Below, piece by piece: positions 38,101-47,100 of a DNA stretch of 64,000 bases; within the stretch, counting starts at the first letter, position 1; the number at the start of each line of letters is the position of its first letter. Both the position numbers and the translations under genes were made by a program. This DNA comes from Pyrrhosoma nymphula (lineage: Eukaryota; Arthropoda; Insecta; Odonata; Coenagrionidae), in NCBI GenBank assembly GCA_963573305.1, contig OY754337.1, positions 84,636,109 through 84,700,108 on the forward strand, given 5' to 3'. Under the pieces are notes generated by a model. That model was not told the DNA's origin. It did not search any database and worked only from the letters and a program-made list of their open reading frames with translations.

Positions 38101-41100
38101 TAAGAGGCCCTTTAACTACGCACAAAATCTGAAATAAAAGTCATAGATTTCAAGCTGCGTCTTTTGCCACACTGCGCAGGCCCAATAGGATCAAACTTTA
38201 TGATTCCATCAAGTGGATAAAAAAGAGTAAAAAAAACGGCTTTAATCTCAATCAGAAAAACTTTCACTTTCAAAAACATAGAAGAATGTACGCTTTCTTT
38301 TAAGAATTTACCTCCGCTTTACGGAATTTAGCTGTTCCAAAGTATGTACCACCATACTTAAGAATGAGCAGTAAAAAGCCAAATAAAATAAGGAAACATC
38401 AATTTCTAAGTTTGGAGCATTTAAAATTTAAGAAATTTAAAAAGATACACACAATGCAGTCATCGCTAATCAGTTTATATTCAGTGCATCATAATGCAAA
38501 TCCCTCTCAAAGCGAGGATAAAAAGCATAATTAAGTAGTTTGGGAGTAAAATAAGTACTTAAATCAGAATGTGCAATTTATATATAATTCCAAAGTTTAT
38601 TTCAATCACTTTAGCAGTTGATTTCGTCAAAACTTGTAAGAGCCTAACCTAGAGCAAGTGCTGGTCCAATTTTCCAACCCAACAACATAAGTGGGAAATT
38701 CCAAGGAATTATCTGGCCACAGACTCCAACTGGTTCATGTCTGGTGTAACAGAAAATGTCTCCATCAGCAGGGATAGTCTTTCCATGATTTTTATCCGCA
38801 AATCCAGCATAATATCTTAGTGTCTTCACACATCCAGGCACTTCAATCGCATATGATTGCGAGAATGTTTTCCCATTATCAAGAGTAAGAAGAGACTAAA
38901 TATAGAAAAGAAAAGGACAGTGAGAAAAATCTACTCCCTTTATTTAGACAATAAGGAAATAACAAAATATTAATGTGCAACTAACATATGCTTAAGTCTG
39001 AGAACCATCATGTGGCATTAGCGTGAGTGACTTAAAGAAAATAAGTGTGATGCACACTCCACAATTATAGTTAACCTGTCATATAATTAAAAAAAGGTTA
39101 GCACCCATTTCTGATAAATTTTAGTTGATAGGAAAAAATCATCATAGCAATTGAGTTTCTTCAAATACTTTCTCTGAGTAGACTTTCGGAACAAGAAATC
39201 TACAGTAGTAGGTAGTGCAGGGAAAGAGATGATAAAGCAAGAACAATCAACTTCAGCTTATTCTTGATGTGGAGTTCATGGGTTTTTCCACAGGGTAATT
39301 TTGTTGGTCAGCACCAAAATTCCAAGACTGCCATTGACTTGATCTTTAATAGCATGGATAGTGTACATACATGATAATAGGTCACCACATGCTGACCAAT
39401 GATACAACAGTGGAGAACTTGAAATAGGTATGTATCTCCACCTAGAGCAATGCCTAGGAAAACCTGAGATGCCCTTCACTAGCTTAATCCAAAGGGTTTT
39501 ATATCTCATCTGATGAACATTTAACTGTCCTAGCTATTCTCTCACCACGGATAAGATATTTATGGAAATGTTTGCTTCAACTCACAGCTATATAACAGCT
39601 GTCCCTTTCAATGAGATCAGCCAGCTTGTTCAGAAGAACTCCTCTGTCCGATGCATCCATCCGTCTCCATGGACTTCCAAGTTTGAATGCATCATGAGCT
39701 GCTTGTACTGCATGATCAACATCAGCCTAGAAATATTAAACAAATGAGTCATTAATTTATGTTCTTGACAATAGAATGTGCCTTGAGCAGATGAGCCATC
39801 TATGGTCATATAAGCCATCAACAGGTGACACAACACTCCACTATGTTATTATTATCGAATTCTTATTCCGCATCATAAAATATTGCAATGGCATCGTTTT
39901 CCTCTTTACTATGTATTTGTTTAGGGGCTATTGTAGGTAAATATTAACCAATTAATGCCAAATGTGTCATTAGCAACCCATCTGGAAAAATAATTTTAAC
40001 TAAGAAAATAGCCTTTGATTTACTTCTGAAATATTTTATTTACTTTTTCTAGCATAAAACTTACATCCTTCAGTAACTTTGTAGCTCAATGTATGTACTA
40101 CTTTCCATGTTTTTGTTATTAAATATCACATTTAGATACAGTGATGGCCCTGTTTGAACAAATAAATTTTAATATGTAACTGTTATTTATGCAATACTTT
40201 TCTCTTGATGTAGCTTAGAACAATGTTCATAAACGAAACAATATTACGACTGATAACTTTTATAGAAGCTTCAATATCAATGAATAATCTCAAGTCGGTG
40301 GGTAACAACCCATCAGGCACATCTCCAATGGCATTTTCCTTGAGCGTGGCCACAATGCATACATCTACAATTCGATTTATATTCGATATTATAAATCACA
40401 TTTCTCTTTTTAGATTTGCTAAAGCCCCTAATAAACATAGAATGATGTTATACGGTGTCCAAAATGCAGCTCAGGCTCATTATGATTGCCTAGGAACACA
40501 GAATTGTATTACCAAACAACAATGAATTCCTAAGAATATAACATAGAACAATATAAACCGTAGAAACTAAATTTTCATTTTTGAAGATAAATGACGTGTA
40601 ATCTGAAGCAAATTTAGTATTAATTCATTACAGTTTGAGTAAGTGACATATCATGAAGCATGTAATGTTTCTGAACCATTCAAATTTCAAGTATGTATTA
40701 CAATGTAAAATTGCTGGCAATACAATGTAATAATCTAATTGAGTAAGATATGATGCGAAAGTACCTACTTGTTTGTGTGTGCAGGAAACATCATGTGTAG
40801 GGCATGCGCTCTCCTGAGAATAAACTGATGACAGAGAGCCAGTGGAAAGAAGTACGGATGGCTAAGGAATGATTATGTTCCGAAAAACATCATAACCACT
40901 CAACTCTAGTTCTAAATATCTGAACTGAGTTATTTCTTAAGCTTAATATTGATGAAAAAAATTTAAATCAGGATTCATCTCTACACCAAGTGTATGACAT
41001 ACATGTACTACATACTACTATTGGGCGTTCAGCTGGCAGTCTCACTATTTTCATTTAAAAAGGTTGCAAGTTTATACTGTCACTGAAACACTATATGCAT

Positions 41101-44100
41101 TGAAGATAGCTGATCCTGGATATATTCTGAATTCTGGAACTAATATTTATGTAAAGTCTCCTGTTTATGCAGCCGAATCTGAATGTGACCCTAATGGCGA
41201 AGAATGCATTGACCCTGATTGCTAGTCACGTCGTCAATTTCATGCCAAGGAACCTCAAACCATTTCTGTGCCTCAAGAAGACAAGGGAGATACTAATGAC
41301 TTGCCATCACTCTATAAATCTGCTTAAAATGCAAGTTTATATATTCTTGACAATACAGCGAGCAGGTTAAAAATTAGGAAACTTTTGCCAACAGCACAAG
41401 TTTCAGGCTTTCCTTCAGAATTGATCAGACCGGGATTCGAACCATTCGATCAATTGGGAGATCCGGGTTCAAATCCCAGTAAAGTCAAATGATTTTTCCA
41501 TGGGGAATGTCACAGTCTTCGGTGTTTAACCAAATAAGGTGTTACAACTGTGATCTAGATGTGAATGTGGAGGTGTAGAAATAAAATTACAGGGTCAACA
41601 CTCTTGGCTACTTACACAAACTCTTTGGGGCTGTGCCCAATGGATCATTGATGACCTACCCAATTATAGATTAAATAGTGCTATGTGATCTTTTACTAAA
41701 TTTTTCCTGGAAGTTGGGCAAGCTATTAATGAAAAAAAAATGAAAAAGATATATTTGAAAAGAACAAAGATCTGGGCAATAATGGGCTAATAATATACTG
41801 TAGAAGACTGCCATTACACAGGAGTTTCCCGTATCAAGGTCAAATTACTCTTACTCTCAACGATTTAAAAAATCACCTTTCTCAACCAATCTCATCACCT
41901 TTTTCACAATAAAATTACAAACTACATGTAAAAATAGTAGATGGATAAAACAAGAGTATATTTGTGAACCATCCATCACGAGTGACATGCAAAAGATAAT
42001 GAAATTGTGAGCTGTCTACAATGTGTCAAGGGCTATATAATTATAGTCAATCCATTTATATCAATATATAAGGTCAAATAGCTTTCTTTGCCACAACAGT
42101 GACATACAATTATCCACTTAATGACTGCTGATGAAATAATGTGTGCACAAATCATTGCTAACAAATTTACTCCTATAATATAACGAGCTTTATTATATTA
42201 TGTAGTTTATCTCTATAGCTTAAAATAATTCCAGCAGCAATATCCAAGATGCCATGGTGGGAGAAGCTTACAAAAATAGTTTTCACAATAATACTATAAA
42301 AACTACCACAGGCTGACCTCCACCAAAAATCACACAGCAATCATCACTATTTAGCAGTTACTAATCTCTCCAGTGAGTGGATGCCATGCCCAGTCAGCTG
42401 TCAGGCTTCATTATCAATTTTGAGCTTCCAATGACTATGGAAAATTAAATGAGACAGGTTCCAGTTGCCTTGTATAACAAAACTTAGGTGTACTGAAAAA
42501 TACATCACTATGAAAAATTCGTAGCTATTCTGAATATTTATTAGATGAACTCACGTCAAAACACATTTCAGTCAAGAGAGGGCAGTAAAAAGGGATTCAT
42601 TATAGGACCCTTTATGGGGAATTTTATGATGAAGCCTCTGAGAAAATGCAGTATTGCAGTTGCAGAAGACAATTGCCTGCAAGAGTAACTCTTAAAGAGT
42701 GATCACCATTCTGGCATAGGAATAGGCATAACGCATTTGGAAATCCTTTCATGAAATTGACCTCATGAAATATGTATATGCACTGTACTGTATATTCCCA
42801 AATACAATTCCTCCATTTTTGATAAAATATCGACTGTAAAAAGTGGGGATGGGGGCAATTTTCGAAAATGAAGAAAGAAAACCACATGGAAATTCTGCAG
42901 CTAACGCAGCTAAATTGTGGATAAAAATGGACAATAATATTACTCACATAAAAAAAGGTTAATTACTTGAGAAGCAATTTTTATCATCTCATTAATTTAT
43001 CTTCATGACGATGCCATTATTGAAGTAAAGCAACTTTGGCAAGGACTTTATGCAACCCATGACACAAATGGGTCATAAATATTTTTCTGCCCATTAACGA
43101 TCGTAGCACACATTTAAATAAAAGCTTAACTCATGCATTCTACTTGAGTTTCATGCACTTGCAATCGTCTCATCCATTTTACTTCATGACGATGTTGGTT
43201 TTGCAAAGTTACGTTGCGGTAAACATCGTACGCAACCCACAACACAACTTTGTTAGATATTTTCCACATATAAATTTCCACATTTAGGTTCACGCTGAAA
43301 AATTACAAGCGACATTATTTATTATTCAAAGCATGAATTACAAAGGAAATTGGTGATACGCTAGGAAATGTATATAGCTGAAGAAATTTTCGATAGTATA
43401 AATTCATACCATTTAGGCATGATTTGCGTGTGCGCCTGACATGGGTGGAAATGAAAAAAACTAAGATTAAAAGCAATTTATAAACCAAATAAAAATTCAC
43501 CAATAAAAAACACAATTTCATACCTTCAGTGTTTGTCAACTTACATTAATAAATGGTATCAATTTTGGAGCTAGATTCCTTCAAGGGTCATGTTCGAGAT
43601 AAAGAGAAAACGGATACCAAGGCGGGTAATTCTGATTTCACTGTAATCCCTAAAGGAATGACAAGCTTGCACAGCCCCATGACATATAAAGTAACGAGTA
43701 CTGAGGCAATATATATGCTAAGTGGATAGATCATACGTTCATACATTCATAATTTCAAGTTTAATGATAGTGAATCACTATTTTTTTTACATTTATTGTA
43801 GTGTGCCTCGTATGAAGATGATAGCTCAAGATAAAATTAAGTTTTATGAAGTTTTTCCAAAATAGAGAAGAAAATTCGGCAGGGGGACTACATTTGGACA
43901 AAGCTATGCAGCAGATATCTGGGGCCACTGGGCAATGAACTCATGAACCTAAAAGAGAAGCACAGAACATGACTAATTGCTTAGCCTTGTCACTATTCCA
44001 TAGTTAGGGGCTGTCCATAAATGATGTCCACACGATTGGGGGGGGCTCACCACCTTGTGACAATGTGTGACGGGGGGAGGGGGGGGGCTATGCTTCATAT

Positions 44101-47100
44101 GACATCCACACTTCCACTGCATATTATGTACGTTTTGTTTTTGCCCCTTGGCCTATTCATAGCTCTGGGGTCGAAAGCTCCCCTTCCCTTCTCACCCATC
44201 CTTCTTTCCTTCCTATTCCCGCAGTCCTTCCATACCCTTGGTCATGAGCACAAGCTCGCATACCGGGGGCAGGGGTGGTGCCCTGCACGGCTTATCCACT
44301 GTACAATATGTCAAGTTTTTACTCAGATTGTGGAGGAGGGGTAGAAGTTTTTTTTTCATTTTTGTGACATAATTAAAGGGGGGGGACACTATTTGTGACC
44401 AACTGTGACAGGGGGGAGGGGGTCTAGTTTGGTCCAAAATTGTGACATCATTTATGGATAGCCCCTTAGTATTGAGGTGTTTAATTTTAAAGCTACATGC
44501 CCCCTTCTTAGGTACGAGGCAATGAAATGGCATGTTATAAACATATAAAAACCAGCAATGAAGGTGAATCTATTTTGAGGAAATACTGCTTCCAATCAAC
44601 CAAGACAACAAACGAACTTTGAAAAGAAAACGTAAGACAATTACTGAAGCAGAGTGGCAAAAAGATGAACTCTTACAGTAATGGTAGACAAACTCATGAA
44701 GTACTCCCTGACATTGCTGTGAGGAAGATTACATGGACATCTTGGACGTTTTAAGTGATGCAACAATTAGCAGGACACAGACACGTTGGGGTTTTTTTAC
44801 AAAGGCTTGGTAAAAAGCCACATCAGTCAGTGCAAGGAATGCCTTGTTCAGAATGGCTTTCAATTAATCATTCTAGCCTTGGCTCCAGGTTCTATCAGAT
44901 CCTGGGCATTACCTAGCCATATCTCCACATACATTTGTAATAGTCCTCACTTCTTGCTGCTTATTCCATTAAGACTCTGTCTGTATACTCACCCGTCAAA
45001 CTTATACTTCATAATTTCATCCACCATTCAACTCCCCCTAAAAACTATCCCATCCACTGCAAGTCATTCTTATTCATTAATTTGAATGCATATAAGCTTT
45101 GGTAGCACCGTTATAGTTTCCAATTCTATCCTTTGTACTGCACAGTTTTTTCTCTTCCTATATGACTCACTTCCTTTCCCCTTTAGTTAAGGCACTCTAC
45201 ATTAGTGGCTATGGGTGTATGTATGCTTAGGGGGCAAGGGCCTAGCCACGTTGAAACCCCGGTTCCCGTCAGATCACCAAAGTTAAGCGATGTTGGGCCC
45301 GGACAGGGGTTGGATGGGAGGCCCTCCTCCATACCTCTACCAGGCGTGGATGGTGAGGCGATACTCCCTGCAAACCTACAGTGGGAGGCCGGAGGGAGAT
45401 ATACCCGAACCGGGAAGGTTGGAGGGAGGACACCCTCCATACCTGTACCCGGAAGGTTTGGGGAGGCCCCTGCTTCATACCTCTACCGTGGTGCTCTTGC
45501 CCCCTGTCTGCAAGTGGCAGGCAGGTTAAATGTGGGATGACACAATGGACCAAGAGATCTGAGTGCCAGCAGGGCTCCAGAAGGCCCTCACCCACCCTTA
45601 CAATCAATCAATATACATGCTTAGGGCAGCAGTATTAACACAGCATACTGGAGAATTAAAGTAAACGCACATCAGGATAGCAATAGATGGAGAACACCAG
45701 CACCTCAAAATATTATTGGGAAAGAGATTGAAAGAAAACACCAACAATATTTATGGGGACTAGACAAATGTAGTACATAATTACAACATTTGCGACATGC
45801 ATTAATGCATGAGGCAAATGGAGATTGGAACAGAGGATGGAAAGTATGATTCAAGCAGGAAAAACATTAAAACAGTAAAGGTTTATGAAGTTATTGGTGG
45901 CGGCCGATACTTTGTGGAATTCCATTGTAGGAAAAGGATAAATTACTTTGCACTATTCCACTGGAGAAATATGATTTAATGAGTCAACATGTTTCACTGC
46001 ACTGCAGCATCATCAGGACTAAATACAAGATAGTTAATTCTGAATATATAGTCACATGGGGAGGGAGGAAGGAATGGTAAGGAGGGTGGGGGTGGAGAAA
46101 AACGGCATTGTATCAAACTTGGGTGTGCAAGTGGAAAGGAGAGAGTTGGACGCAGGGGTGAGGGAAGGGGTGGGGGTTTTGGGCTGAGCGTGGGTCTGAG
46201 GAGAGGAGGGGGTGGGGGAGAGGATGACTGACCGAAGGTGATGGGAGGGTTTGCTTGGGATTAACTGTGGGAGGTCGAGGAGTGGGGAATGGAAGGGAAA
46301 AATGTGGTCATTAGTGATGCATTCCTTTCTCCTCACGGCCGATATTATGTAAAATTGTTCCCAAATATCCATTCTGGTCCCCTTGCTCTCCTTATGTGTC
46401 ATTTCCGGGATGAAGTCAGCCTGATGTCCTTCAGCGAGAAGGTGAGCCGCGAACAGTGACTTCCCCTACTTCTTCTCGTAGTCCTTCTTGTGGTCGGCTG
46501 CTCGGGTCCTCAGGCTTCTCCCAGTCTGCCCTAAATATGATGCCTTGCAATCGGCGCACTCTAGCCTGTAAATGCCACTTTGGTCCATTGTGTTTATGGA
46601 GTCTTTCACTTTCGAGAGTAGGAATTTGAGGTTTGTTGTGTTGTGGAAGGCTGGTTTGATGCCAAGGTGTTTCAGATATTTGCGTAACTTAGTGAAGTAT
46701 TCCCAATGTAATTTATTTTTCGCCAGCATTGGGCTTTCTCTGGTCCAACTGAATAAATTTGTCTGATGGCTGTTTCTTTTTGCTTTTTCGCTGCTATTTT
46801 ATTAATTATTGCCTCCGGGAAACCGTTTGCTACGGCTATGGATTTGATAATGATATCTCTTTGCAGAATTCTTCATCGGTGAGGGGGATGTTAACAGCCC
46901 TGTGGACCATGCTGTGGAAGGCCGCTAGCTTTTGACTTGGGGGATGTTTGGAGGTGGCGTGGATAACGTGATCAGTGCATGTTGGTTTTCGATAAATACC
47001 GAAGATGTGTTTGCCATCCTGAATGGATATGGTTAAATCAAGGAAATTCAATGTGTCATTGTTGCTTGAGCTCCAAGTCAAAATAATATGAATTCCAAAA

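Noticed and set aside
45238..45322. Possible 5S rRNA gene
   Set aside because: The 5' and 3' ends of 5S are missing, no terminal stem can form, and the flank is a SINE body with a target duplication.
45183..45638. Several overlapping open frames on both strands of about 80-110 codons
   Set aside because: They are produced by the GC-rich body of the 5S-derived SINE and have no independent support.
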